The notes under the pieces: generated by a model | Told to the model about the DNA's origin: nothing | What the model saw: only the letters and a program-made list of their open reading frames with translations | Database searches by the model: none | Assembly (NCBI RefSeq): GCF_021295315.1 | Contig: NZ_JAIMJA010000019.1 | Span: 20,793-84,792, forward strand | Reading direction: 5' to 3' | Origin: Motilimonas cestriensis | Lineage (GTDB): Bacteria; Pseudomonadota; Gammaproteobacteria; Enterobacterales; CBDFNC01 | DNA length: 64,000 nucleotides | Shown here: piece by piece, positions 43,880-53,243 of the stretch | Layout: the number at the start of each line of letters is the position of its first letter | How positions within the stretch are numbered: position 1 is the stretch's first letter | Position numbers and translations under genes: made by a program

Positions 43880-43922
43880 CTTACAATTGTTAACACTAAA
43901 ACGAATCAAAAACCATTATCTT
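43880..43922 (+). promoter_or_regulatory. Duplicated upstream element, copy 1
   Basis: 43 bases beginning CTTACAATTGTTAACACTAA are identical at 39 positions to 45149-45191. Each copy lies about 45-50 bases before a lipoprotein gene start, so it is likely to contain the promoter or operator. Confidence 0.65.
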
Positions 43923-43966
43923 CAGAATGAACCTTATTCGTTGCAACTGTGTTTTTGTGAGGATTT

Positions 43967-45070
43967 ATGAATCGTTTCTTAAAAATGGTAGTACTGCCGT
44001 TGGTATGTTTACTTTCAGCATGCAGTAATGCCCTAGATAATATTCTGTTTAATCTTGTGCCTCATCCACAAGAGCCGCAAGAGAGGCAATATAATATTAG
44101 GCAAGTGGAATTCGTTAACCCTATTGATGGCACCCTGTTAGCTGGCGAGCTGACTTATCCAGCAGAAGGAGAGAGTTTTCCTGCGGTGGTGTTAATTTCA
44201 GGTCATGAAAGCGGGGCTCCTCCTGCGAGTCGGAATGATGAGATAGCAGGGCATCAATATTTTTTAGTTATTTCCCATTTATTAACTCAGCGCGGTTATG
44301 CGGTACTTCGTTACGACAACCGAGGAGTTGGCGATAGTACGGGAGATTATATGACAGCTTCTGATAATGAGTTTTCTGCTGATGCGGCCGCTGCCCTAAA
44401 ATGGTTGCGTGAAAATTCAAATATTCGGCTGACTTCATCTGGTTTTTTGGGGCACTCTCAAGGAGGTATTAAAGCCTTGCTTGCCGCGGAAATAGAGCAC
44501 CCTGATTTTATTATTAGTTTGGCAGGTATTAGTGTAGAAACCACCGCTCAGGCTGTGGTGCGCCAGAATCAAGAAATCAATCGTGCCAATGGTATTCCGC
44601 AATCTTTATCTGATTTGCAAGCTAAAGAATTAAAAGATATTTTTGAAATTCTTAGGATCTCAAGCACAAAAGAGCAAGCCCAATCATTATTACGAGAATA
44701 TACCCTTAATGCAGGGATCACAGATGCGGATCATATTCAAAATGTGGTAGACCAATTTGGATCTAATTGGTGGTTCACTGAAGCACATCGGGATATAAAA
44801 CCTTTAATTAAGAAATACCGCGGCCCTATATTGGCGTTATTTGGCTCAAAAGACCTACTGGTCTCAGCTGCTATTAATGAAGCTCCAACTCGTCATTTGC
44901 TGCGCCATCCGCAATCAGAAGTGCACACTTTTGACAACTTAAATCACTTATTCCAAACGGCGAAAAAGGGAACGGGGCCGCAAGAATATTGGGAAATTGA
45001 AACCACTATTGAGGAGTATGTGATTGAAAAAATTGATGATTGGACAAAGTCAATCAGCAGCATGCCCTGA
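43967..45070 (+). CDS. Lipoprotein alpha/beta hydrolase
   Basis: 367 aa with a lipobox (LSAC, Cys19), so it is membrane-anchored outside the cytoplasm. Alpha/beta-hydrolase motifs: AVVLISGHESG, RYDNRGVGDSTG, nucleophile GHSQGG (Ser about 165), acid in FGSKDLLV and a His in NLNHLFQ. It resembles dienelactone-hydrolase-like and prolyl-oligopeptidase-like esterases. The substrate is unknown. GAGG lies at 43959-43962. It heads a block of four exported proteins. Confidence 0.88.
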   Translation: MNRFLKMVVLPLVCLLSACSNALDNILFNLVPHPQEPQERQYNIRQVEFVNPIDGTLLAGELTYPAEGESFPAVVLISGHESGAPPASRNDEIAGHQYFLVISHLLTQRGYAVLRYDNRGVGDSTGDYMTASDNEFSADAAAALKWLRENSNIRLTSSGFLGHSQGGIKALLAAEIEHPDFIISLAGISVETTAQAVVRQNQEINRANGIPQSLSDLQAKELKDIFEILRISSTKEQAQSLLREYTLNAGITDADHIQNVVDQFGSNWWFTEAHRDIKPLIKKYRGPILALFGSKDLLVSAAINEAPTRHLLRHPQSEVHTFDNLNHLFQTAKKGTGPQEYWEIETTIEEYVIEKIDDWTKSISSMP

Positions 45071-45148
45071 TAAGAATGGTGGCATTTAGTATTAATTAAA
45101 TCCAACACTCGGATTTGGCGTTGTGCACTAACAAAATCGCCGCTAAAT

Positions 45149-45191
45149 CTTACAATTGCTAACACTAAAATGTATTAAAAACCATTATCTT
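45149..45191 (+). promoter_or_regulatory. Duplicated upstream element, copy 2
   Basis: It begins CTTACAATTGCTAACACTAA and differs from copy 1 at four of 43 positions. It lies upstream of the unknown lipoprotein and implies shared control. Confidence 0.65.
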
Positions 45192-45241
45192 ATCTGAGTA
45201 AGAAATTGGCATTAGTTATTTACATTAAAAGGGAAAAGGAC

Positions 45242-45946
45242 ATGAAATCAACAAGGTTTGACGTAATTAAGAAATGCTCGTTATTGGGTTGCTTGGTGCT
45301 CAGTGGATTTGTATTGAGTGGTTGTGGCTCGAGTGACTTGAAAAAACTAATCGAAACTAAGGCGCATTTCACCTATATCAATACCACAGATAAAGCGGCG
45401 AATTTTTACTTAATGCGTGATGATGTATTAGATGATGACGAGCAAGATGAGCTGTTTAATGGCGGACATCAAGTGTTCAGTAACGTTGCTGTGAATGAGG
45501 CGCAAACATACTCCCACACGTATAGAGCGCATCAAACTGGCGTGCATTTAGGTGTTAGTGATAGTAACACACTGATAAAACAAGCTAAAACGAGCGTTAA
45601 TCTCGACTTTGAATATAAAGAAACACCTAAATTATGGGTCGTTGCTTGGATGATGAGCTCGCAATTTAAGCTGACATACTTTGGCAAAGAATCATCGGAT
45701 CAAGACGGCGTTTACAAAGTTCGCCTATTCACCCATACCGCGATGCCAGTCAGTATTAATGGCTCAGGTCAAGTCGACCTCACCACTGAACAAGGTAAAG
45801 CGACACGGGCTTTAGCGATTAACAATTGTGCTTCAGGGTTAGAAGTGGGTGGCAATAAAATTGATTTGTGTAATGCCGATTTAGGCCGCTCTTACTTAGT
45901 TGTTATCGACCAAACCGGTCTGCGCAGCTTAATGCCTGAATCATAA
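45242..45946 (+). CDS. Lipoprotein of unknown function
   Basis: 234 aa from ATG 45242, with AAAAGGA just upstream. The lipobox LSGC (Cys28) is clear. The mature part starts with an acidic segment (DDDEQDE, about 60) and is beta-rich; two Cys (NNCASG, IDLCNAD) could form a disulfide near the C terminus. No family is recognised. It sits between two hydrolases and has the same upstream element as the first. Confidence 0.75.
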   Translation: MKSTRFDVIKKCSLLGCLVLSGFVLSGCGSSDLKKLIETKAHFTYINTTDKAANFYLMRDDVLDDDEQDELFNGGHQVFSNVAVNEAQTYSHTYRAHQTGVHLGVSDSNTLIKQAKTSVNLDFEYKETPKLWVVAWMMSSQFKLTYFGKESSDQDGVYKVRLFTHTAMPVSINGSGQVDLTTEQGKATRALAINNCASGLEVGGNKIDLCNADLGRSYLVVIDQTGLRSLMPES

Positions 45947-45969
45947 AATAGACTGTTAGGAGGCGCGCG

Positions 45970-46989
45970 ATGGATATTAATATTAGCCAATGGAAGTGGT
46001 TGATGACATTGTGGTTGACCATTTCTTCTTTCATTTTGTTTCTATTCATTTCAGCGGTGAACGCCAATGCTCAGCCGATAACGTTCCAAGATGGTGAAAA
46101 TAAACTATCGGGTGAGTATTTAACGCCTTTACACAACCAGCCAGCGAAAGCTGTGCTGGTGTTTGTTCATGGCGATGGCGCGCAAACGTATGATGCCGAT
46201 GGTTATTATGAGTTAATCTGGGATCAATTGAGAGCCCAAGGCTATGCCGTTTTGAGTTGGGATAAGCCCGGAGTGGGTGACTCTTTGGGTAACTGGCTCG
46301 ATCAAACTATGCAGGATCGTCAACAAGAAGTGATGGCGGCGGTTGAATGGGTACAACAAAACCATGGTTTTACTGCTAGCAACACTGGTTTGATTGGCTT
46401 TAGCCAAGCGGGTTGGGTCGTGCCTGCATTGGCAAGCAATGATAATAAAGTGGGGTTTGCTATTGGGGTGGGGTTTGCGAAAAACTGGATAGAGCAAGGT
46501 CGCTACTATACTCAGACCAAGCATCAATTAGCCGACGATAATAAGGCGGATATTCAGGCGGCAATCGCCCAATACAATGATGAGGTTAACTTCTTTAAAT
46601 CGGCATTGCCTTCTGATTACAAACGTAACGATTCGATGTCGAGACAACGGTTTCAGTTTGTTATTAAAAATATTAACGCTGACGCCAGTGCAGAATACAA
46701 AAAGATTAATATTCCCACTTTATTGTTGTGGGGAAAGGATGACTTGAATGTTGATGCCAAAGCTGAATTTGCTTATTGGCAACAGCAGCCTAACCCATAT
46801 GTCACTACGGTTTTATTGGACGACGCTAACCACGGTTTACTCGACTCGAAGCAGTTTAGTCGCCAAAGCTATGGCATTAAAGATTGGTTAAAGCTGGCTT
46901 GGCTGGGAGAAGATGCAATGGCGAGCGATGTGATGCCGACGCTACTTCGTTGGCTAGAGCAGTTACCACTTCCTGAGCCGATAAAGTAA
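45970..46989 (+). CDS. Membrane-anchored alpha/beta hydrolase
   Basis: 339 aa with an N-terminal hydrophobic segment (about 12-35, possibly a cleaved signal peptide ending NANA). Hydrolase motifs: VLVFVHGDG, SWDKPGVGDS, nucleophile GFSQAG (Ser about 147), acid in LWGKDDLNV and His in DDANHGLL. TAGGAGG at 45957-45963 precedes the start. It shares its domain type with the lipoprotein hydrolase upstream, but the two are clearly distinct in sequence, so they are not a recent tandem duplicate. Confidence 0.87.
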   Translation: MDINISQWKWLMTLWLTISSFILFLFISAVNANAQPITFQDGENKLSGEYLTPLHNQPAKAVLVFVHGDGAQTYDADGYYELIWDQLRAQGYAVLSWDKPGVGDSLGNWLDQTMQDRQQEVMAAVEWVQQNHGFTASNTGLIGFSQAGWVVPALASNDNKVGFAIGVGFAKNWIEQGRYYTQTKHQLADDNKADIQAAIAQYNDEVNFFKSALPSDYKRNDSMSRQRFQFVIKNINADASAEYKKINIPTLLLWGKDDLNVDAKAEFAYWQQQPNPYVTTVLLDDANHGLLDSKQFSRQSYGIKDWLKLAWLGEDAMASDVMPTLLRWLEQLPLPEPIK

Positions 46990-47052
46990 AGCAGGCCATG
47001 CTAGCTTAACTTTTAACTTGATGATTAATAGTAAATTATTAAGGTAGAAAAA

Positions 47053-47541
47053 ATGAATTTCACCCTACGTTTTATTTTTACCTTGCTGTGCGCTGGCGTT
47101 TTGTCTGCTCATGCTAGCACTGTACCGCCGTCCTCTGAACCATTAGCCGATAAGATATTAGGCGATTGGCACTGTTCATTTGCAGTAAAAGAAAGTGGCG
47201 CTAAAGTGTCGATAGAATCTGATGATCGATTTATGCGTGGCGGCCAGTTGGCCAGCAAAGGGGTATTAAAAGCCACATTCTCCCCTGAATTGCCCGAGAT
47301 AGAATATGCCGTTAATAGCAAGGCCAGTTGGAAGGTAGAGCAGGGTTACTTGGTGACCACTCTAACCGATGTGAGCGTGGTGAACTTAACGGATCCTGAA
47401 TTTGACGACATCGTTAATCCGCAGCAATTGTTCCCCGTTAATGTGAGTGAGTCATTACAAATTTTGGCTATTTCGAGCTCAAGTATGGTCTTGAAAAGTG
47501 CCGCTGCAGGGCAAGAATACCGTTGTAAAAGAATTAATTAG
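47053..47541 (+). CDS. Secreted hypothetical protein
   Basis: 162 aa with a signal peptide (about 1-21, AHA|ST). The mature protein begins PLADKILGDWHCSF, a pattern seen in small lipocalin-like or DUF-type proteins that start with a GxW motif. Two cysteines (HC, RCKR) near its ends may bond. It is last in the exported-protein block, followed by a terminator. Confidence 0.7.
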   Translation: MNFTLRFIFTLLCAGVLSAHASTVPPSSEPLADKILGDWHCSFAVKESGAKVSIESDDRFMRGGQLASKGVLKATFSPELPEIEYAVNSKASWKVEQGYLVTTLTDVSVVNLTDPEFDDIVNPQQLFPVNVSESLQILAISSSSMVLKSAAAGQEYRCKRIN

Positions 47542-47587
47542 TTTTAACGGGGCGTGACTAAAAGTTCGCTCTCAGAGTAGGCAGTCT

Positions 47588-47616
47588 AAATTAAGCTCAT
47601 ATAATGAGCTTAATTT
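47588..47616 (+). terminator. Terminator of the exported-protein block
   Basis: A perfect 13-bp stem: AAATTAAGCTCAT (47588-47600), loop ATA, ATGAGCTTAATTT (47604-47616). Confidence 0.85.
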
Positions 47617-47724
47617 GGTTGTAAAAGCGACTTTACAAAATAGTTAACAATCTTGGTTGAGTGTCGGCAGGCTCACTTTAGAATAACGACGTTAACTTTA
47701 CATGCTCAGCAAGCAGCTGAATCA

Positions 47725-48963
47725 ATGGAAAAGATGGTTAAGGATGGGGTTTTGAATAAGCTAAAGATATTGTTACCTGTTTTAGTGCTCGGATTGGGTG
47801 TTGGTGGATATTTTGGTTTGGCTTCTCTAGAGCAGCCGCCACAGCAGAAACCACCGGAAACCAAGCTGGTACAAGTCAGTGTGCTGGAAAACCATTATCA
47901 ACCCATGACCTTAACCGTGTCTTCTTATGGCATTGTTAGTGCAAAATATGAAACTGAACTTGTGGCCCAAGTGGGTGGTGAAATCACGTATTTGTCACCG
48001 CAGTTTATTCGTGGTGGTTTCGTTAAAAAAGGCGACGTACTGGCCAAAATTGACCCTAGTGATTACGAAGTCGATTTAATTCAAGCCCAAGCAAATCTAG
48101 CGGCCGCCAAAGCTGCGTTGGTACAAGAAGTGGCCTACGGCAAAGTGGCTAAAGAGCAATGGTCTGACATTAAAAGTAAGCTACCAACCGAGCTCAGCTT
48201 GCGTAAACCACAACTGGCACAAGAGCAAGCCAAGTTAAAATCGGCTGAGGCAGGTTTAAAACAAGCGCAGCGTAATCTTGATCGCACTATTATTCGCGCC
48301 CCTTATGATGCATTAATTGCTAGTCGCAGTATTGGCCCCGGTGGCTATGCCGCTCCCGGCTCAGTGCTCGGTCGTTTACTGAGTACCGAGCAAGGTGAAG
48401 TGCGCTTGCCGCTGGCACAGCAAGAATTTAAGTACTTAGCGAATCAAGGCATTGGTGCTGGCGTTATATTTACCTTAGGTAAAACCTTATTCCACGGCAA
48501 AATTGTCCGTAATGAAGGGGTGATTGATAACAGTAGCCGTATGGCCTATTTAGTCGCAGAAATAAAAGACCCTTATGCACAACAATCGGCGAACGTAATC
48601 TTGCCCTTTGGTAGCTATGTCAGCGCTGAAATTGAAGGCATCAGCGCGGGTGAAGTGAGCGTGTTGCCGCGTCATTTGGTGACGGATGATCAAGTAGCGG
48701 TACTGACCTCTGAGCGTACCTTAGCGTACCGCCAAGTGGAGGTGTTGCGCTATAACGCCGGTGAAGCGGTTATCAGCTCAGGCTTAGAAGACGGTGATAT
48801 GGTCATTAACTCAGCACTCGACTATGCCATGCCGGGCATGAAGTTGGATTGGGTCGATGACCCTGAAAAACCAGTAATAGAGCATGAAGGTTCAACTGAG
48901 CCAGCCAGTAACGATGCGCTCGCACGTGAAAGTGCAACTGAGAACGCGGTGAAGGAGGGTTAA
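47725..48963 (+). CDS. RND efflux periplasmic adaptor, second system
   Basis: About 412 aa: a membrane anchor (LKILLPVLVLGLGVGGYFGL), a split lipoyl domain (ELVAQVGGEITYLSPQFIRGGFVKKGDVLAKIDP ... IIRAPYDALIASRSIGPGG), a coiled-coil hairpin (about 120-185) and a barrel. The start is uncertain: ATG 47725, ATG 47734, or TTG 47752, which has the best ribosome site (AAGGATGGGG at 47740-47749). Its stop overlaps the pump start (TAATG), so the two are coupled. Confidence 0.9.
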   Translation: MEKMVKDGVLNKLKILLPVLVLGLGVGGYFGLASLEQPPQQKPPETKLVQVSVLENHYQPMTLTVSSYGIVSAKYETELVAQVGGEITYLSPQFIRGGFVKKGDVLAKIDPSDYEVDLIQAQANLAAAKAALVQEVAYGKVAKEQWSDIKSKLPTELSLRKPQLAQEQAKLKSAEAGLKQAQRNLDRTIIRAPYDALIASRSIGPGGYAAPGSVLGRLLSTEQGEVRLPLAQQEFKYLANQGIGAGVIFTLGKTLFHGKIVRNEGVIDNSSRMAYLVAEIKDPYAQQSANVILPFGSYVSAEIEGISAGEVSVLPRHLVTDDQVAVLTSERTLAYRQVEVLRYNAGEAVISSGLEDGDMVINSALDYAMPGMKLDWVDDPEKPVIEHEGSTEPASNDALARESATENAVKEG

Positions 48964-51900
48964 TGATGCTGGATACCAACAAAGGCATCATTGCTTGGTT
49001 TGCCCGCAATAGCGTGGCGGCAAATTTATTAATGATCATGATAATTGTCGGAGGTTTGCTAACCGCTGGGTCGATCAGAAAACAATTCTTCCCGCAAGTG
49101 GAAGTGAACTGGATTAAGTTCAACGCTGCCTTGCCGGGCGCCGCGCCGCAAGAAGTGGAAGAAGGCATTCTCATTAAATTTGAAGATGCCCTTGAACAAG
49201 TACAAGGTCTAGAGCGGGTCATCGCTTACGCCGATCGCGGCTATGCCACGTCTTACATTGAAGTAAACGAAGAATACGATGCCACATTAGTGCTCGACGA
49301 AGTCAAAGCGGCTATCGACAGCGTGTCGAATTTTCCTGTCGAGATGGAAGGCAAGCAAATCGAGCGTATTAAAATGCGCCAAGACGTGATGTATATCAGC
49401 CTCTATGGCGACCTAACGCCTCGTGAATTAAAACAAACTGGCAAGCTTATTTACGATGAAATTCGCCAGCTGCCTGGCGTCAGCATCACCGAGTTTTACG
49501 GTGGATTAAATGATGAAATTTCGATTACTGTTAGTAAAGATAAGCTGCGTGAATACGGCTTAACCTTTAACCAAGTTGCCCGCGCTGTGCAGCGTCATTC
49601 TGGCAATATGTCAGCAGGTGGGATCCGCTCGGAAAATGGTTATATTAACCTGCGTGTAGCTAACCAAGCCTATGGCGAGGCCGACTTTGCGTCAGTGCCG
49701 TTATTGACCCATCAAGATGGCTCGTTACTTACCTTGGGTGACGTGGCGCAAATTAATGATGGCTTAGAAGAAGGCATGCATTATTCACGTTTTAACGGTA
49801 AAAACTCGGTAACGTTTTATGTTGGCGCAGCGGCAGACCAAAGCTTAACCGCGGTTGCTGACACCGTAAAAAGCTACTTAAAAACCAAGCAAGCGAGTTT
49901 ACCTCAAGGCTTGTCTCTTGAGCCTTGGGTCGACATGACCTACTACCTAGAAGGCCGCTTAACCTTAATGCTCGATAGCATGAAAAGTGGCGCGGTGTTA
50001 GTGTTTTTGATGTTGGCACTGTTCTTACGCGTACGCTTAGCTTTTTGGGTAATGATGGGCTTACCTGTGTGTTTTCTCGGCACCTTGCTCTTTATGCCAA
50101 TGAGTATGATCGACGTTACCATTAATGTAGTGAGTTTATTTGCCTTTATTTTAGTGCTCGGTGTGGTGGTGGATGACGCCATTGTGATGGGCGAGAGCGC
50201 CCACAGTGAGTCGAGTAAATATGGGCAGAATATTGACAGCGTGATCAGTGGCGTGAAGCGCGTCGCCATGCCGGCTACGTTTGGGGTGTTAACCACCATC
50301 GCGGCGTTTTTGCCCTTAGTGTTAGATGATGGCCCATCGGCCGCATTTGGTCAGGCGATTGGTTTTGTAGTGATACTGTGTCTACTGTTTTCATTGGTTG
50401 AATCAAAGTTGATTTTGCCAGCCCATTTAGCCGCGATGAAGCCGCCGACAGTGGTCAAATCGGGTTCAAAAAATCCACTGGATTGGTTACGCTTAGGGGT
50501 TAACTATTTACAAGCTAAGGTGGACAGCGGCTTAACTTGGTTTATTCAGCGGCTTTATCGGCCCTGTTTAGCGCGCGCATTAAGTTATCGTTATACCTTG
50601 ATTATGCTATTCATTAGCTTGATTTTGGTGTGTGCGGGCTTGTATCAAGGTGGCTTAGTGCGCTTTGTTGGCCAGCCGAAAATTCCTCATGACTTTCCGA
50701 CCATTAGCTTGACCATGAATGTGAATGCGTCAGAGCAGGCCACCTTAGACATGGCGTTAAAAATTGAGCAAGCGCTGTATCAGGTTGACCGCGAACTAGA
50801 AGCTGAATTTGGCCAAGGCATGATTTCAGACATGCAGGTGGATTTACGCAGCCGTACCGAAGCGGAAGTTTTAGTGCGTTTAGTGCTGCCAGAGTTAAGG
50901 CCAATGGATACTTTTGCCGTTGCACAGCGCTGGCATAAAGCGATCCCCCCCTTACCGGGAATGAAAACCCTGACCATTCAAGACAACTTGTTTGGCAATG
51001 ACCGTGATGACGGTGATATTAGCTTCCGCTTGCAAGGCTCAGATCAGCAGCAGCTTGATGCCGTAGTTGCCGCGTTAAAACAACACCTTAATAGCTTAGC
51101 TGGGGTGGGTAATGTTAACGACAGTAGCCAAAGTCACAGTCAAGAAGTGCAATTTTCTCTTAAGCCTCAAGCCCATAGCCTAGGTTTAAGCTTGGCTGAT
51201 ATTGCTGCGCAGGTGAACCAAAGCTTTTATGGCTTAGAGGTGCAGCGGATTATTCGTGGCGGCGATGAAGTGAAAGTGATGCTGCGTTACCCTGAGTTTC
51301 AGCGTAACAGCATTAGTCAGGTCGATAAGGTATTGATCCAAACCGAGACGGGCGTGCAAGTACCCCTGTCGGAAGTAGCGCAAGTTAATTTTGTTGATGG
51401 TATGAGTCAAATTCGCCGTGAAAATGGCAGTCAAACCGTCAGTGTTTGGGCGTCAATTGATGCTTCTCAAGTGGAGCCCTTCAAGTTGGCTCAGGATGTC
51501 CGTGATAACTTTATTCCCAAGCTGTTGCTGCAATACCCTAGAGTGAGCAGTGAAATGGGCGGCAAAGTACAGCTTGAAATAGGCAGTGCCAATGAGCAGC
51601 TACGAAATTTTGCGCTGTCAATGTTGTTGGTTTACAGCTTGTTGGCGGTCCCGCTGAAGTCTTATGCCCAGCCGTTGATTATTATGTCGGTGATCCCGTT
51701 TGGTATTATTGGTTCAGTGGCGGGCCACCAGTTAATGGGCATTGATCTTAGCTCGCTATCCTTGTTCGGTATTATTGCTGCTGCAGGGGTGGTGGTGAAT
51801 GATTCCTTGGTATTGGTTGATCATATCAACAAAACCCGCGACCAAGGCAAGCCTCTGCACCAAGTGGTATTGCATTCAGGATGCCGCCGTTTTCGCGCGA

Positions 51901-52145
51901 TTTTACTCACTTCGTTAACGACCTTTATTGGCTTAATGCCAATTATGATGGAAACGAGTATGCAGGCACAAATGGTGATCCCGATGGCGGTGTCGTTGGC
52001 TTATGGTGTGTTATTTTCAACAGTGGTTACGCTGTTGTTGATCCCATCTTTGTATTTGATGATTGATGATACACAGCGGGTTGTTCAGCGCATACGGGGT
52101 AAAAAACCTGCGGCAAAACCCGCGCCGGAGGCGTTAGCGGAGTAA
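48963..52145 (+). CDS. RND efflux permease, second system
   Basis: 1060 aa with the 12-helix RND layout. Helix 1 (NSVAANLLMIMIIVGG), the relay helix with Asp pair (GVVVDDAIVMGES), a two-part periplasmic head, and a repeated second half (AAAGVVVNDSLVLVDH). It belongs to the large gammaproteobacterial group of AcrB-like pumps with uncertain substrates and differs from the 11118 pump in most of its loops. No outer-membrane channel gene is adjacent. A terminator-like hairpin follows. Confidence 0.94.
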   Translation: MMLDTNKGIIAWFARNSVAANLLMIMIIVGGLLTAGSIRKQFFPQVEVNWIKFNAALPGAAPQEVEEGILIKFEDALEQVQGLERVIAYADRGYATSYIEVNEEYDATLVLDEVKAAIDSVSNFPVEMEGKQIERIKMRQDVMYISLYGDLTPRELKQTGKLIYDEIRQLPGVSITEFYGGLNDEISITVSKDKLREYGLTFNQVARAVQRHSGNMSAGGIRSENGYINLRVANQAYGEADFASVPLLTHQDGSLLTLGDVAQINDGLEEGMHYSRFNGKNSVTFYVGAAADQSLTAVADTVKSYLKTKQASLPQGLSLEPWVDMTYYLEGRLTLMLDSMKSGAVLVFLMLALFLRVRLAFWVMMGLPVCFLGTLLFMPMSMIDVTINVVSLFAFILVLGVVVDDAIVMGESAHSESSKYGQNIDSVISGVKRVAMPATFGVLTTIAAFLPLVLDDGPSAAFGQAIGFVVILCLLFSLVESKLILPAHLAAMKPPTVVKSGSKNPLDWLRLGVNYLQAKVDSGLTWFIQRLYRPCLARALSYRYTLIMLFISLILVCAGLYQGGLVRFVGQPKIPHDFPTISLTMNVNASEQATLDMALKIEQALYQVDRELEAEFGQGMISDMQVDLRSRTEAEVLVRLVLPELRPMDTFAVAQRWHKAIPPLPGMKTLTIQDNLFGNDRDDGDISFRLQGSDQQQLDAVVAALKQHLNSLAGVGNVNDSSQSHSQEVQFSLKPQAHSLGLSLADIAAQVNQSFYGLEVQRIIRGGDEVKVMLRYPEFQRNSISQVDKVLIQTETGVQVPLSEVAQVNFVDGMSQIRRENGSQTVSVWASIDASQVEPFKLAQDVRDNFIPKLLLQYPRVSSEMGGKVQLEIGSANEQLRNFALSMLLVYSLLAVPLKSYAQPLIIMSVIPFGIIGSVAGHQLMGIDLSSLSLFGIIAAAGVVVNDSLVLVDHINKTRDQGKPLHQVVLHSGCRRFRAILLTSLTTFIGLMPIMMETSMQAQMVIPMAVSLAYGVLFSTVVTLLLIPSLYLMIDDTQRVVQRIRGKKPAAKPAPEALAE

Positions 52146-52159
52146 GGTTTTGCATTGCC

Positions 52160-52187
52160 TGTGGGAGAAGTCCATACATCTCCCACA
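52160..52187 (+). terminator. Hairpin after the second RND operon
   Basis: TGTGGGAGA (52160-52168) with TCTCCCACA (52179-52187). Its right arm resembles the repeat at 52714-52739, so it may be REP-derived. Confidence 0.6.
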
Positions 52188-52220
52188 TGGCTCGCAGCAA
52201 CATTTATATTAAGGAAGAAA

Positions 52221-52703
52221 ATGGATTTTAAAGATCAAGCTTTACAGCAGTCTGCACACCGATATTTTTCGGCTAGTTGTTTTAACCAAACGTGGGGTTT
52301 TTTAGATCAAGACAAGCCCGATATCAGTGCTATGCTTGCTTGTGCTTATAGCTCACTGCACCACTGGTTGAATCGTGAAGATGTCAGTCCAGAAAAATTA
52401 GTCACCAGCCATTGGTTACTGGCAAGAGCATATGAAAAAGGGGGCTTCGCGTCAGGTTGCCAACTGCACGCGGAACTGTGTTATGAACTGTGTCAACAGA
52501 ATGAATTTAAAGGATTAGATCTTATTAGTGCTTATGAAGTACTTGCTCGATCAGCTGCCCTTACCCAGCAGCTAGAGCAAGCGGTTGAATATCAATCGTT
52601 GGCTTTAGCGCTATTGGAATCGCTACGTGCTGAGATTGGCGAAGAAGAATACGGTTATTGTAAAACAGACTTAACCAGTATCAACTTAAGTTTGTGCGCA
52701 TAG
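52221..52703 (+). CDS. Hypothetical helical protein
   Basis: 160 aa from ATG 52221, with TAAGGA at 52210-52215. It is entirely helical, with two or three repeating units of about 35-40 residues (WLLARAYEKGGFASGCQLHAELCYEL, AYEVLARSAALTQQLEQAVEYQSLAL) that look TPR-like. Cytoplasmic. No family is recognised. Confidence 0.7.
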   Translation: MDFKDQALQQSAHRYFSASCFNQTWGFLDQDKPDISAMLACAYSSLHHWLNREDVSPEKLVTSHWLLARAYEKGGFASGCQLHAELCYELCQQNEFKGLDLISAYEVLARSAALTQQLEQAVEYQSLALALLESLRAEIGEEEYGYCKTDLTSINLSLCA

Positions 52704-52713
52704 AGTATTTTGT

Positions 52714-52739
52714 TTCGCTGTATAAATACATCTCCCACA
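52714..52739. repeat. REP-like palindrome
   Basis: TTCGCTGTATAAATACATCT followed by CCCACA; it is closely similar to 55691-55712 and, in reverse, to the GTAGGAGC...GCGAA copies. Confidence 0.55.
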
Positions 52740-52859
52740 GGGTTATCGCAACAAGTTAGCTGTGGCAGCCTAATGCAAACCCTTCACCCTACTGACAGTT
52801 CCTGTCACCGCCTCGGATTATTCTTATCCCGTTGATAACAATAACCCAAAGGAAAGAAC

Positions 52860-53177
52860 ATGAACTCAGTAATTGAAATGGTTAGTTTTAAATTGGCAGC
52901 AGGTGTAACCGAGCAAGATTTTATGGCAGCAGTGGCGCGTAGCCAAAAGCCGATTGCTCAGTTAGCCGGTTTTCAATACCGCTCACTTAGCTATAATGCA
53001 GAGCAACAACGCTGGACAGACATATATTATTGGCAGTCAATGACGGCCGCAAAAGCGGCTGATGAGGCCTTTATGAGCAGCGTAGATTGTCAGGCTTTAA
53101 TCGCATTGACTGATAAAGATTCGGTGGTGATGCAACATCAAGAGGTCCACTTCTCATCATGTGATAGCGCAGAGTAA
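52860..53177 (+). CDS. Dimeric alpha-beta barrel (ABM-like) protein
   Basis: 105 aa: NSVIEMVSFKLAAGVTEQDFMAAV, then GFQYRSL..N..QQRWTDIYYWQSMTAAKAA, the pattern of small monooxygenase-like/stress-responsive barrel proteins. AAAGGA lies upstream. It is followed by a YafY-like regulator, a pairing that suggests joint control. Confidence 0.75.
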   Translation: MNSVIEMVSFKLAAGVTEQDFMAAVARSQKPIAQLAGFQYRSLSYNAEQQRWTDIYYWQSMTAAKAADEAFMSSVDCQALIALTDKDSVVMQHQEVHFSSCDSAE

Positions 53178-53243
53178 AGCGAATAAATATTCTAACTGGG
53201 CTTTTGTGTATTGCACAAAAGCCTAATTGAATTAAGGAATAAA

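Noticed and set aside
45970..46989. The two alpha/beta hydrolases (43967 and 45970) as a recent tandem duplication
   Set aside because: They share only family motifs; their nucleophile elbows (GHSQGG and GFSQAG), export signals and flanking sequences differ. Only the upstream element is duplicated.
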